From Tipula vernalis (taxonomy: Eukaryota; Arthropoda; Insecta; Diptera; Tipulidae), in NCBI GenBank assembly GCA_958295665.1, contig OY282558.1, positions 330,371,106-330,435,105 on the forward strand: DNA of 64,000 nt, read 5' to 3'. The translations under genes and the position numbers were made by a program. This document shows, one piece after another, positions 49,602-63,457 of the stretch. Position 1 is the first letter of the stretch, and every line of letters starts with the position of its first letter. Below the pieces are notes generated by a model. The model was not told the DNA's origin. It was given only the letters and a program-made list of their open reading frames with translations, and made no database searches.

Positions 49602-52006
49602 AAGCGTATAGGGTGTTGATTTAACCTGTTTTGTTCTTTAATTAGAAACATATCACGTTCTAGTTCAGTTTTCTACAGAGCAAGTATCCAGATCACCAAA
49701 TATTTACTTTGTAAATTCCAACGACATTTTTCTATTTGTTTAATTATTATTTATTCCAGCTGATACATCAGAAAAAAAAAAACATTTTCTACTATATAAA
49801 AATAGGTTGCCTCGAATATTTGTATGCAAGAACCGTGCGTATGTGAATTAGTTCTGCTTGTATAAAACGAAATCTTGGAAATTCCAAATATGAATATACA
49901 TTTTTGTATCTTTTGTTAATATTAGACAAAAAAAAAAAAGTCACACATATCTATATAATTATACATATTCAGGAAATTAATTTTAACATTTTATTTTATG
50001 GTCACACACATTCATCCATAACATTATATACAGAAACGAAAATTAAGTTATGCTTGAATTCATCTACTCGTCTAACATACAATATACATATATGAAGGGT
50101 GAGAAGGAGAACGCATAAATTGTTTTTCTTGAGAAATGCATTTTTTTTTTGGTTTTAAAATTCTTATAAAGTCTTCTGTTGGTTTGGAGTAAAGGTCAAA
50201 TTATTGGTTTTAAATGCGAATAATTTAGCTATTTTTATTTTCCTAAGAACAATAAAACTGGCGGCGGCAAGTTGAATTTTTCAAACATATTACTTGGCAA
50301 TATTTTAATGTAAAATCATTGAAAGCATAAAACAATAATAATAATAATAGTAACATTATAATTTCTTGAATAAAATTCTTCAATAGATAAACGGACAATG
50401 GCACTATACATACTTTTATACTTGTTTCTTCAATCATAATTCCTTCTTCCTTAATTTTATCGGCGCGCATTTAACTTTTCTAGAACAAGAATATGTTTTT
50501 CATGATTCTATAAGAATATTAAACTAAAAGAAGAAAAAAAAACTTTAACAATATATAAGAAATCATGTGTACATATATTATAACATTCTTGTGAAATTTT
50601 TTTAGTACATTGACATTCATTTATTATTATTTAATCTTATTGTTTTTTTTTCTTTTATTACGTACGCGAAAGAGTTCTTACATATTATGACGTTTTGACG
50701 TTTAATTTTACTTCATGTTTCTTTCCGATTTTAAAATTACAAGGCTTAAATTTAACCGGATAATCATAAATATACAAAATTTAAATATTGTATCTACTAA
50801 ATATTAAATTTAGGTCAACATAAACATTAGGAAACTACTATTTGTGGTTTAGTGGTTAGATGATTTTTGTTTTTTGTGTTGTGTTGTGTATTATACTGTC
50901 TGTAGTAAAAATATTTTATTATGTTAAAAGGTGCGTCCATAAAGCGACTGTAATGTAATATAGTAAGTCATCATGTGCCATTCTGTAATATAATGCGGAC
51001 TTAATTCTCAAATCACAAAAAGATAAACTTTTCCACGAACTCTAAATAAAAATGTAGAATTTATAATAAAGAAGAAATATTTTTTTTTTATGCACACATA
51101 AAGATGGAATAATAATGATTGAAAAGAATAACACATAAAATTCCATCACGAGAAATGAAATAATTTTTTGTTTTTCGTTTCTTTCATCAACTGTCTCTGG
51201 TGGCCATTTTCACTAAAAGAAATACAACATATTATGTGATATGAGAAAATAAAAATTCTTAAATATTTTTGATTAAAAAAATTGGCGACATGTGATGTAA
51301 TTATGTAAACCGGCTTGATCCAGACACATAATCATTTCATATACATAAACTAATAAATCACCATGAATAATGAACTGATCAAAATAGTATTATGGCAAAA
51401 TAAAGAATATGATTCCAGAGTATGTATAAATCTTTTCGCGTGTTACCTTTTGTTACACATACATATTTAAAATTCTATATGTTATTCCAAAAATGGAATG
51501 TATTTACATAAAGTATATAAAAAACTACTTAAACAATAAAGCAATATACTTATTCATCATCTCAATCAGATAAAACTACATCAAAGGTCGAGAAACAATT
51601 AAGTTTATTGTTATAAATATTAGCCCTTTCCTGATAATTTACTTTATACAAACACACTTTCGTGATTTGTAATCTATATATGTGTGTCTGCAGACAAAAG
51701 AAATAAATTCGATTGAATCCATATGCCTTCCAAAATATGTGCGATTGCACAACAAAATTATTGAAATTGAATATTTTCGTTAATTTTTTTTTTTGTGAAA
51801 CATGTAACATGTCAAAGAATTTTCCAATTTATTTTGACACAGGCGGACCAAAACCAAATTTTCATTTTTGTGATAAATCATTTTCGTTTTAAAAATTTAT
51901 CAATTTAAATAAAATACAAAATCGTATTGCTTTTATTGAATAGTTTTGTGTTATTTAAATTTGATTTTATTTAAATGATAAGCAAATTAATGATTTACAA
52001 AATAAA

Positions 52007-52029
52007 ACACACACACACACACACACACA
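52007..52029 (+). repeat. (CA)n microsatellite
   Basis: About eleven CA units. Confidence 0.97.
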
Positions 52030-54268
52030 TGGTAGAAAACATTTTTAGAAGTGAAAGTATTCTCGAAAAATGATGAATAGCTATTTCTCAAAAAATAAAG
52101 AAAACTACAAAAAAAAAATGATAAATTTCATCATCACTACGGAATTTAAATTTTTAAGTATTTTTTTTATAAATTTATATATTGTATAAGTAATGTATAT
52201 TTGTTATTAATAAAATGTCAACCACCTAGTTTTTACGCCTTCAATTGAATTATGAAAAATAATCAGTGCTTAAAATCATTTATGTTGATGATTTGCAATC
52301 AGCTTTGCAGAATAATAATAACAGTAACTTAACTGTACATAAAATAATTCTTGACATTTAATATTCAAGTATTGTATAATTACGTACCCTGTTTACAATA
52401 TATATAAACACAATTGCAATGTTAAGCCAATCAATAAAAGTACCATGAAGTGTACTTCTGGTACATATTTAATGTGATTAACGTTAATTATGTATGATGA
52501 TATAAACAAGTTAAGTTTTTGGAGATTATAATAAATTTTATCTGATTTATGGACAGAAAATAATATTACACAAAGGAAATACATACTTACATTACGTATT
52601 TAATCTTATAAGTCATACCTTAGTAGTTGGACGTACGCAATTAAATTAATCTTGTCCTTACTCAGTATGAAGAGACTATAACAATATTAACTACCATAAC
52701 TGATTGGCAGCCAAGCTTACCAAGCATACGATTAATAAATAATTTGTAATATTTATTGTAATAAAACTATTATTACTAAAAAAGGAATCCGCTTAACATT
52801 TCAAACATAAAAATTCATAGTACATTATTAATACAAAATGGGAAAAGAAAGTTTTGAAGGATTTTACAAATAGAATTATTTCTACATAAATAAAGAACAA
52901 AGAATATTCTTGTCAATTTGTAATTATTATTTATAAATAATAAACAACAATTATTTTAATATTAACAATATAAAAAATGAATTTATTGCAAATACCGTAA
53001 AATTACAAATATTTCGTACAATAAATTTTCTTTGTTTAAATAAAAAATAAAAAATATACACAATAATATTTTCTATAGAATAAAATAGATTTACTCAAAT
53101 GGTTAAAACAAAAAACACAGATTTTTTTTATTTGATCTTTCTATTTATTCTACAGGTATACTCCATGAATAACTAAACAAATATTTCAATTTCAACTACT
53201 ACGTGCATGACACAGAAGACGTTATAAAGTCTTCCTTTATAACAAAGTCAGTAGATTTGAAGCCTATTTACTACACACCGTATTATACGTGGGTTACCCA
53301 TTCAATAAAATATAACGTCTTTTAAAAACTATGTACTACATTAAATAAAACGAAGTTGCTATCAATAAAATATTAAAGATTTGTTTATTAAATAAAAATA
53401 ATAAAATGAAATGTTGTACGCCGAAACGTAATATGGCAAAATATACTAAAAAGAACTATGTATGTAAGCAGGGAAAATCAAGTGGCAAATTATCAACGAG
53501 CGAATAGTCAAGGTTAATCATTTACAATACCCAACCCAAACAATAATCCTTGCTATACCAATTTATTAATTTTAAAATAAAAAGAGGACATATAAATTAC
53601 ATCAAGAAATGTGGGGGTTTTATTGCGATTTTATATACGTACATATTGTGAATCGTGAAATCGTATCAGATATATATGTGTATATTCATCAAACTGAAAA
53701 CTCTTCTTGGCATGCGAGGGTAATAACGAAAAAAAATAATTGAACCTTTTACCTTGTAAAATGCGATCCTTAAAATATATTCTTGATTTTAATGTATGTA
53801 TTTATCACAGGATAAAGATTTCTAAACAAATATTGAAGTTTTTAATGCTTATTTTGTTTAAATTGAATTAATAATTTTTAAAACGTATAAGTATGTTATC
53901 ACCAAGAACATTAAAAATAATACTTATGTTAATAGAAAATAATAATAAAGAAATAAAAATAAAAACTTAATTAATACTTAAAGGGTATGTTCTGGTTATT
54001 ATAAGAATTAATTTTATCGTTTTACTAGTTTCACGAATAATAAAACCATAAAAGTGAAATAAAATAGTTTCGTTTATAAATATACTTGGTCATCAAATTT
54101 TTATGTAAACTCATACTTTAATTTTAATACAATTCGCAATAAAAATAATTACCAAATGTAAGATTATATAATTAAATATATAAAATTGAAAAAATAAAAA
54201 TCTAGATCACATATAAAAAATTGCTTTAAAGAATTTTACATAAAATTGGAATTTAAATGGTCTATCTT

Positions 54269-54294
54269 ATATATATATATATATATATGTATAT

Positions 54295-54391
<97 letters not shown>

Positions 54392-54396
54392 TAAAA
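54269..54396. repeat. (TA)n microsatellite, interrupted
   Basis: Alternating TA with an ATGTATATCTTT interruption near 54288-54299 and TATACATATATAAAA at its right edge. Confidence 0.95.
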
Positions 54397-54976
54397 TATA
54401 TAAAATTGTGTAGGAGGGCGCTCAATTGATATAAGAATATAAACATACGAGTATATTTATATTATTTTCTTAAAGCCACCTTTAAAATTCCAAATTGCTT
54501 GTATATATTAATTGTGTTTTATGATAAATTGATTTGTTATGTATATTAATTTTGTGCTAATTGGTAAATTGTTTATTAGAAAAAATTAAAATTCCACTAT
54601 TTGGGTGGATAAATAAACGACGTTGAAATGTGATTAATGTATTTACTTGAACACATAGTGCAAATTTTATTTTGATCAAAAGAATCTATTAAATAACTCA
54701 AGGATTTTATTAATAAATAAATTATATTTAATTAAATGGCTTTTAACCTCCTTATACATATAAACTTATATTCGTTACAATAAACATTGTAATACTTAGA
54801 TAATATTATGAAATCTTTCAAGTGTATCAAATTTTTAGGAGTTACTCTTGCGAAACGAATAAAATACAACAAATATGTGAAATGGTTTTTCTCACATGAA
54901 TTTCTTGTCTTATATAACAATATCTTGATAAGAATTTAATCTCTCTGCTAGCACATTCCATTCAATATTTGAATTT

Positions 54977-55001
54977 AAAAAAAAAAAAAAAAAAAAAAAA
55001 A
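54977..55001 (+). repeat. Poly(A) run, 25 bases
   Basis: An uninterrupted A homopolymer. Confidence 0.95.
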
Positions 55002-57543
55002 TTATTCCGTAATAACTAATGCTATATAATTATTGATGACACTGAATGATATTTATTTTCAATCAAGATAAATTTGTGTTATATGATTTATAATGAATAC
55101 TGAATTTACATAATCCAATTTTATATTTTATTCAATTTGTTTTACTCAATCATTTATGCCCCGTGCCACAACTCTATACGATGCAATCGCTTATCGAACT
55201 TCCCCCAAATCTAAATATTTTCAATAAAATCTGTATTTAGTTTCGTTTAGTAACTGTCTTAAATATCAGTGCTAAATATAAGCCTGATGAAAAGTTGTGA
55301 CCATATGCAAGTCATTCTGTTAACAAAAACTCAATATATTTCAAGGTTTTTAGGGTTCAGTTAGAAAATCATTATAATTTACAGCATTCTATGGGATTTG
55401 TGTAAATTTTAACGTTCGCAGAAGTTAATTACAAAATGTGTTTACCTGAATATACCTAATAAGAACCCAACTACCTAATAAGCCTTCAAAGGCTTAAATT
55501 CATATTTTCATAAATTTTTATCAGTCATTAGTTTTTTTTTACGACATTTTAAGCGGCATTCTATAAATCAATATTTTTTGTTGCACTTTTTGAATTATAA
55601 AAGTTTGTGTCATTTCGTTACTACTTAGTTAATGCAACCATGTTTTATAGTCTTCCTTTTTCAATCAACATTTTACTTTTTATTTTCAATTGAATTATTT
55701 TAGTGATGACGCCATTTTTAGTAACACAAAATACATTTACTTACATATCAAAGTAAGAAAATATATAAAATAAAACTAAAACTGCCAACGACCTTGATAG
55801 ATACCGCCACGCCACGTTGAATTGTTAAATTATAAGAAAAAATAATTTCGCTTTATTCTTGTTTCCTTTCTTTTTGTATTATTATTATTATTTAAAAGTT
55901 TGTATGTAGCAACGATCAAGATGGATAGTGTAGTATAAAAAGCACGAATTGAGCAAAAAATGAATAAATAAAACTGATAATAAAAATTCTTCTCCGCTGC
56001 TGGAGTGAAAAAACGAGATCATATACAAATATTTTTTATTTATATATAAATAAAAAAAAAACTGGAATTTAAAACTATTTTTCTTAGATTTGTTTAAATG
56101 ATGGTAACACAAATACACGAGAATTTGTATTTTCTAATTGCCCTTGAAATTGTGTTCACCTTAATCTATCCTATGAACTTTTGAGAGGGCCAAACTTGTA
56201 CAATTTCAATTTCTTTGTGTTAAACATGTTGTACAGTACAAAAATTTCAATTTCTTTTATATACAAAAAGAAAATCAACAAAACTGTATTCACAAATGAA
56301 ATTGAAATGATTTTTTATTACGTTATTTACGGTATAATTTTTATTGTAGTAATAAATTATGTAATTAGAATATTATTGAAAATAATAATTTTTCCGTGAA
56401 ATAACACGCGCAATATTATAAATCAAAAGTACAATCGCATCTACAAATCAAAGTATATAATGGGATTTTTTATTACGTTGAAATTCCTGTATTATGAATG
56501 TACATATAAAACAGATTACATGATCAGAAAATACGAATACGATTTTATAGGATGTAAAATAATGTCCCCATTTACACATATTCCCTTAAGAACCAACAGT
56601 TTATGCGTGTCCGTTTCAAAAAAAAAAAAAAAACTGATTCATAAAATTTTAAGGGAATTTTTAATACCGTACAATAACGATTAGACTACCAAGGTACATT
56701 GAATGCATTTCTTATGATTTATACACCACACATTAGGTAAACAATTTCTGTATAGTTTACCAGTGATGTATGAAAAAACATTGTTTAGGTAATTTAATTT
56801 ACAGTTTTCCTGTCAATTAAAAAAAAACAATTTCAATGTGCAGCATCGATTAAAGTTATCAGCTATTGGAGTATTTTATAGAATCTAAATAGTATATCAT
56901 GATACTTTATTTGGCATTTTCTTACTAAAAAGTGTATCGATGGTACACTAAATGACCTGGCCCACTAATAGGCACAGTACGGTACCCAACTAAGTAATTC
57001 TTAAGCTACTCGAATAAAGAGCTAACCGATTGTGACGGTAACTTAATTTCTGGGCTGAAAAATTCCATTTTTTAGTAGCAAAATAAAAGTTCAATAAAAA
57101 TGGTTAATTTATTAAAATATACCCTTAGAAATCTAGCCCTTGCTAATTAAAGTCAAAATCCCAGAAACCAAACCCTAAAATACAAAACACTAATTTGAAT
57201 AAAAAAAAAATTGGGGAGTGGCCAACACACGACTTTCTTTTACTAACAGGGAATTTTGAGTAACTTATTAAGTAAATTTCGTACAAATTTATTCTGCTGT
57301 ATTTTTTATATATTTGAAAATTTTGCAAAATATGTACATTTCCTAACTCACACGATTGTCCACTTCCGGTTGGCCGAGTTGCAGTAAAATGTATTCTTAG
57401 TATTTTGTATTTTTTTATTTTCTTTTAATTTTTTCTTTAATTTTGAAATTTTTGTAACTTATTATTATTTTTGAAGGGAACGGTTTTGGACAATAATACT
57501 AATGACTGGGCTGTCAAAGTATCACACTTACTGACTTATACAT

Positions 57544-58481
57544 ATGTATATTGAAGAGGATGAAACTTTGATTGATATTCACATTAATAAAGACTGCCGA
57601 CCGGATTCCATTCCTCCCAGTTTTATAAAAAACACAACATGTTCTATTTATTTACCTCTTACGCTAATTTTCAATCGCTCGCTTATGAAGGGTATATTTT
57701 TAGAGCGCTGGAAAGTCGCTAAAATAGTATCAATTTTTAAAAATGGTGACTCCACAAATATATCTAACTATAAACCTATATCGATATTGAATTGTTGCGC
57801 AAAGGTTTTTGAGAAAATTATTTCGAATCATATCTCTCCTAGTTCTGGAGTACCGCAGGGATCTACTCTACAGGCCCGTTATTATTTAGTTTGTTTATAC
57901 CTTAATGATATATCAGCTGTTACACACAATATGTCTATACTGTTTGCAGATGATATAAAAATTGTCAGTTCTATTAGGTCTCTTCAAGACTGTTTTTCAC
58001 TTCAGCTGGATCTTAGCAATCTATATTCCTAGTGCAACGACAATGATATGGAGCTCAATATTGAAAATTGTTGTGTTCTCAAAATTAAACCTCGAAAAGA
58101 TCATCGAGATTTAATTTATTCTATTAATAACGTATTTATTAACGTCAGAGCTTGTGTAGTGGATTTGGAAATAACGATTGATGAGAACATGGATTATTCA
58201 TGCAGATTTGTCAGGTATAATTTGCTGTCACTTGAGAAAAAGCGTATTTCAAACGTTCAAACTATTAAAAATTTTGTAATTGATAATGACCTGAGGAATG
58301 GACTCAAGCTAAACACCAATCCTTACGACACGCGTTTTTCCCTAACATTTAAGTTAATTCCATACAGATCGAATTACCGCAACAAGTCTCCCATTGTACG
58401 ACTGCAGGCTCATCATAATTTATATTTTAATAGTAAAGATCTTTTTGTTGGTTCTTTAGTCAAATTTCTAAAGTGTATATA
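57544..58481 (+). mobile_element. Jockey-like non-LTR reverse transcriptase remnant
   Basis: This is the best preserved reverse transcriptase in the window. RPDSIPPSFIKN (57598) and LERWKVAKIVSIFKNGD (about 57700) are followed by SNYKPISILNCCAKVFEKI (about 57766). Then comes an abrupt junction near 57835 straight into SSGVPQGS (57844), so the motif-A block with the first catalytic Asp is deleted. A small insertion shifts the frame after SGVPQGS: GPLLFSLF is readable one frame over, and the main frame returns at LNDI. LFADDIKIV (57941-57967) keeps both catalytic Asp residues. A stop at 58030 splits the frame. The second part (58048 onward) contains LNIENCCVLKI and the C-terminal SNYRNKSPIVRL. 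It resembles the C-terminus of the remnant at 46.5-47.9 kb. The 3' end is interrupted by the mariner at 58482. Confidence 0.88.
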
Positions 58482-58998
58482 CCAGGTGTGTATATATGAA
58501 ACCGAAATTTACCAATAATTTGACATCTGTCAACAACATTCAATTCATAACTATACAAGTTTCGTATAATAAAGCGTTTTTTACGTTTTAAAAATATCGA
58601 GTTTTGTGCGTCAAAAACACCAGAATATGATAAAAGGCAACATGATAACGCCACATCACATAAAGCAAAAGCGGTCAAGGAAACATTGGAAGCACTTAAT
58701 TGGGAAATACTTTCACATGCAGCTTACTCGCCAGACTTGTCTCCATCCGATTACCACTTATTTGCATCGAGGGAGCATGGGCTTGCCGAGGAGCACTTCA
58801 CTTCCTCCGAAAATGTAAGAAAATGGCTCGATAACTGGTTTTGCTCAAAAGAAGAACAGTTTTTTGCATTGCCAGAAAGATGGGAAAAATGTATAACTAA
58901 TAATGGGCAAATCTTTGAATAAAATACTCTTAACCATTATCATATGATGAACGTGTACTTTTTACTAAAAAAATCCGGTTTCATATTTACACACCTGG
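58482..58998 (+). mobile_element. Internally deleted mariner element with both TIRs
   Basis: The ends CCAGGTGTGTATATATGAAA and TTTCATATTTACACACCTGG are inverted repeats differing at one position over about 23 bp. Each is flanked by TA (58480-58481 and 58999-59000). The first residues of the transposase (SSFVRQKH, from about 58600) are present, although the expected start codon reads ATA. They are followed by a deletion junction near 58640. Translation resumes at HDNATSHKAK, with the second catalytic Asp, and SPDLSPSDYHLF, with the third. Exactly 34 residues separate the two Asp, the D34D signature of mariner. LPERWEKCI and a stop at 58920 complete the C-terminus. The DNA-binding domain and first catalytic Asp are lost. 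The total of 517 bp compares with the usual size of about 1.3 kb. It cannot make transposase but could have been mobilised in trans. It lies in the 3' part of a non-LTR element. Confidence 0.93.
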
Positions 58999-58999
58999 T

Positions 59000-59775
59000 A
59001 TATTCAAATCTACCAAAGTGAAATTTTCACCGCGGTTGAAAACCACTGATTTCAATATTTTTCAGCTTTTTTCGGGATTTTATGCTTTAATATTTCGATT
59101 TTCGAGAAATAATTTTTCAATATTTCATTTTCCGGGGTTTTGGTTTCGGGATTTATTTCTTTGATATTTTTCAGGGGTTACGGAACTGGACATAGGACAC
59201 AAAAGTAAAAATCTCCAAAAAAAAAATCCAAAATATATACAAAGTAAAGTTTTAGGAAAATTTTCTAATTTCTATGAATTCTAAAATTTCAAAAAGTCGT
59301 TAAAGCGGGGGTTTGGCGGCAGCACATCCAACCTCTAAGGCATAAAACGAATTAAAATAATATTTACAAAATTTGTTATGTACAAATTTAAATATTTGAT
59401 TTTTGGGATTCTCTTTTTTTTTCTGGGATTTTTTTCTGGTTTTTCTTTTCTGGGAGGTTACCCTCGGTTTGGCCCACAAAAAAATCCCAAAAACGAGGTT
59501 TTTTAAATAAAACAAATTTTTGAAAGGTTATTTTAATTCGTTTTTAGCGCCCTCAAACTCTTGCTTAGATTATTTTTAGAAATTTTATCATTTATATAAA
59601 TTTGATCATTTTTCAAAAAATCTTTATTAATTAACTCTCCAAAGTTGCTTGTCATTGGAAAAAGTTCAAAAATATTTATGTTGTGTTTAATCATTATTAG
59701 GGTTGTGTTTCACATACTAAAAATGAGAATTTCTGATGTTTATGTTTTCGTATTGCATGCAGTTTATCGTTAATA
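59000..59775. other. Unidentified segment with TTTCGGGATTT words
   Basis: TTTTTCGGGATTTTATG, GGTTTCGGGATTTATTT, TTTTTGGGATTCTC and TTCTGGGATTTTTTTC recur over 59070-59450, with an inverted AAATCCCAAAAACG near 59481. This is loose repetition of one word, not a clean tandem array. The 71-codon minus-strand frame at 59300-59515 is Lys-rich and a by-product. Confidence 0.4.
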
Positions 59776-59779
59776 CCAG

Positions 59780-59924
59780 TTTCTCAAAAATAAATATTCC
59801 AAACAAAAATCCCGAAAGACACAAAGTGAAGTGCCAGAAAACCCCATTAAATTTTTTAATGGGGTTTCTGGCACATTAACTTTGTGTTTTTCGGAATTTT
59901 TGTTTGACTCATATTTTTGAGAAA
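59780..59924. repeat. Hairpin, arms about 70 bp
   Basis: TTTCTCAAAAATA at 59780 pairs with the complementary TATTTTTGAGAAA ending at about 59924, and pairing continues inward with a few mismatches and indels. Inner blocks include AACAAAAATCCCGAAA with TTTCGGAATTTTTGTT, GTGCCAGAAAACCCCATTAA with TTAATGGGGTTTCTGGCAC, and ACACAAAGT with ACTTTGTGT. The loop is only a few bases. It may be a foldback element or hairpin RNA source. Confidence 0.88.
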
Positions 59925-60597
59925 TCGAAGGGCTGCCTCAAATCAGGACAGAAGGAATGAAAGATAGAACTTTTGCATTGAATTTGGAATATAAAATAAT
60001 TTCTAAATTTAGACTAAAACAAGTTCAATTTCAATATTTAATCCTAAATTTTAACATACAAAATGATTTAGATCGTAATTAATCAAAACGGACCTTTCTT
60101 AGATTAAAGAGCTTTACAGCCAATATTATAGAATCGATGACTTCCTGCAGGCGATCTAACCGTAGATCAGACCAAATCGAAATCGAAGCGCATTCTGCCC
60201 GAAAATAATTCAGACGACGTGGTCGGTTACTTTGCCGGTTAGTCCGATCGTGTCATTCGACCTGATCAGATAAAGTTGCTCGGCCGTTCGACCAAATCGG
60301 ATCTTATGTAGAAAAACAGTTGAACGTCAAAAAAAACCTTCTGTCAAAAACAAAACTAAATTCTAATTCACTACAATTCACATTGCACCCTTCTACAACT
60401 ATGTTTTTGACCTGTGATTAGGCTAGACGGTTTTTCAAAACATACTAGATGGAAACGCTCCTCGATTTCTCATAAATAAAAATTCCAAAACAAATCTTAA
60501 AACCCGATTAGACTTCGACAAACTACAATATGATAACAAATGAACGCTACACTTACATACTTTCTCCGAAAATTATAGGCGGAACTGAAAGTAAAAT

Positions 60598-60646
60598 CTG
60601 CTGACACAGTCAGCAGGCGCCGTTTAGTAGCCTTACAGGCTACTAA
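60598..60646. repeat. Two adjacent small hairpins
   Basis: CTGCTGACACAGTCAGCAG (7-bp arms, 60598-60616) is followed after nine bases by TAGTAGCCTTACAGGCTACTA (9-bp arms, 3-base loop, 60626-60646). GGCGCC lies between them. The pair is G+C-rich against its surroundings. Confidence 0.85.
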
Positions 60647-60659
60647 AAAATACGACTAT

Positions 60660-63240
60660 AATTATAGAGTAACACTTTTTATAAATTGCCAAACGTCACT
60701 ATCAAAATTCTTATCTCACGCTCATTGATAACAATCTTTTATAGAATCGGATTTTTTGGTGCGTAGTATCTAGTATTTCTATATATACATATATATTTTT
60801 TTAAATCGCGAAACACTTAGTGACTCTATTATGTGATTGTCTCCATATACTAAATTTCCAAATTTGTTTATTGTGCAAGTTTTTTTTTTAATTCAAGAGG
60901 GACGTAGGTGTGTATCGTAATTTCAATATATTTATACAATTTTTATTTGGTAGCTTGTTTTATATAGTTTTGTCTTAATCTTAAACGTATATACAATAAA
61001 ATCAGGGTTAATTATGAACCAAGGTTTCTGGTAAAATCGTGCTTTTTTTTTTGTACATAAATATCGTACAATATTCCATTATCTCTGCATGATGACGAAA
61101 TTATTTTAGCTATTTACTTAACTTGTGTATATAATACAAAATTAGCGATAAGCTACGAAATTTAGTAATGGAGTGGTATTAACATTATGTACATACATAT
61201 ATCTTTTGTGTATGCTTATCCCCTCCAGAAAACTCGAAATCCCAAATATAAACTAATTATTTTTTGTTGTCTGTTTGATTTAGAAATTAATCGACTGATA
61301 AAATATAAAAGGCAAAAGGTCTATCTGTATTCACCATAATAATCCATTGAGCGCGACAATGAATTATTGTCAGACATTTTATTTTATATGTAATCATGAA
61401 AATCCTCGATGTCACTCTTTTTCGTCGACTTATTGTATTTTGTGAACGGTGTTTTTCGTTTCATTCAAGGCTGGAAAACTATAAAATATATAAGAGGCAA
61501 TTGAAGTCCCCTATATCTAATCAGATGAACCTGTCATTTTAATATAACACTTAAGAAAATCATTAACAATGGATTCTATAAATTATAGAATAAATCAAAA
61601 TCGTGACTTTATCAAAATCTTGAATGTATTTTATTGTATCCATGATATTTAATTTTTTCACTTTCAAATGTAATAATAATAAACTATTCAATTGATTTTA
61701 GGTAGGTGGTGTATATAAAGAAATATATTATGACCATTACTCGACAAGACAAAGAATATCAATGAAGAAGAATTTCACATATGAGTCATATATGTACATA
61801 TGTATATAGATACTGATTAATATTTAAAACACGATCGTAATTTTTTCGATTCTTTAATAGTATTCTCATGTCAAACTTTATAAAAAAAAAGTTTGCTATC
61901 TTAGTGTTTATTTTCTATATAAATTATTGATTTTTAATGCGTTTAATTATACAAACGTTTTACGTGCACACACCAAATGGTTAAATTTTGATAGTGCAAT
62001 AATAATGTTCAGAACTGACTTCAATTACATAAATAAAGTTATAACACGATTTAACTATAAAATCATAAAACCATATTTTGTTGTTTTTGTTCATTTTTAA
62101 TTAGTGAATGAAAACTATAAACTATACGGTTATTTGGTTAAATTATGTAATACGAGCTAATACAAATGTATGGGTATCTGTACCTCGAAAATATAGTGTT
62201 TGCAAAGTTCAATTACCTAAGCTATAAGTTAGTAAGTGTACTTAAATATTTTGATACTAAGTTGATTGGTGTGCATTAAAAATAATAATGTTAGTCATTT
62301 AAATATATTTTTTAACAAAAAACTAGTTACTTCAATTTTTATCAAACAACAAATGTGTAATTTTATATTTTTATTTACTTCAGCTTATCTTTTACGTATG
62401 AACATATTTACGTTCATTTAATTTTTTGATAACAATAAATTATGATGCTGAATTTAAAAAAAGGCCGCGCTCACTGCTAAACCTAAATTTTGTGTACAGT
62501 AGCAATATGTTCAACGTGTTTAAAAAATAAACATATGCGTAAATTAAACGATATGTGTGACATGTTATTATTTTGATGGTACAGTTAGGAAATTATCATA
62601 TTAAATTTCATGATTATTATGGAATAATATATGTTTTTAAAGTACATACGTAACTAAATTATATTCTTAATGTGCAAGTTTTTTATTATATACAAATGTA
62701 ATTAGTCATATCAATTTTGGAACTTTGTTGGAGGTACTAAAAATGGGATTTTAAACCGTTTTTAAAATAACATTAAACTAGTCATAAAATAAAAACTTTA
62801 TGGTAATTTTTTGTTATCGCTATTAATTTTGAAAAAATGATGAATGAATAATCATATTTTTATTAATAATGTTTATTGATACACTGAAATTAACACTTTG
62901 GAAATCGGCATAGTGCTATGTGCGGTATATCATTTGCAATTTAAATTTAAGCTACATACATATTCCATAGACATTAAAAATTTTATTTTATTTCTGTTGT
63001 TATTACCACAAGCTAGTTAATTGTTAAATCATGTTTTTTCTATGTAAGTAGTTCTTTATACTTCATTTATATGCGTGTATACAATATATTTTATTTTGCA
63101 AGTATAATTAAAACTATTTTATTAGAAACATTTTTGCAAAAACATTACTACACTAATTTTATCCGGTACAAAATGGTATCATATCCAAGACAAAAAAAAC
63201 AATAAACAGATGTCTATGTTTTACTTGTGTCACTCAATTT
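60660..63240. other. Gene-free AT-rich stretch
   Basis: No reading frame, RNA gene or repeat is supported apart from TACATATGTA-type words and short homopolymers. Confidence 0.55.
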
Positions 63241-63261
63241 CTTGTTTCATTGGGTATCCAT

Positions 63262-63457
63262 TCACAAGTACTTCCAAGTAGCAAATTTTTCCCATTGGAA
63301 GACGTCTAATATATCCCAATCGTACAGCGTGCATATGACTTGCGCAATAGATAAACTTTGTAAGTCATTTACGTTGATGGAATGTTGTCTTGTACGCGTT
63401 ATAGGACGGTTGACTGTACAACACTTCTCGTTTGCACAATGGTGCATCAACCGTTGA
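63262..63457 (-). other. Unrecognised G+C-richer segment open on both strands
   Basis: The minus strand is open from 63450 to a stop at 63262-63264, starting ATG at 63447 and containing RPITRTRQHSINVNDL and LYDWDILDVFQWEKFATW. The plus strand is open across the same interval. The minus-strand peptide has a more protein-like composition than most frames here. It lies downstream, on the minus strand, of the reverse-transcriptase remnant at 63.7-63.9 kb and could belong to the same element. No family is recognised. Confidence 0.2.

Larger units (their letters stand above)
49605..57540. other. Gene-free AT-rich stretch
   Basis: No coding sequence is supported. Many frames of 60-82 codons are AT-driven. 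It holds (CA)n at 52007-52029, a long (TA)n at 54269-54396 and a 25-base poly(A) run at 54977-55001. No RNA gene or mobile element is recognised. Confidence 0.55.
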
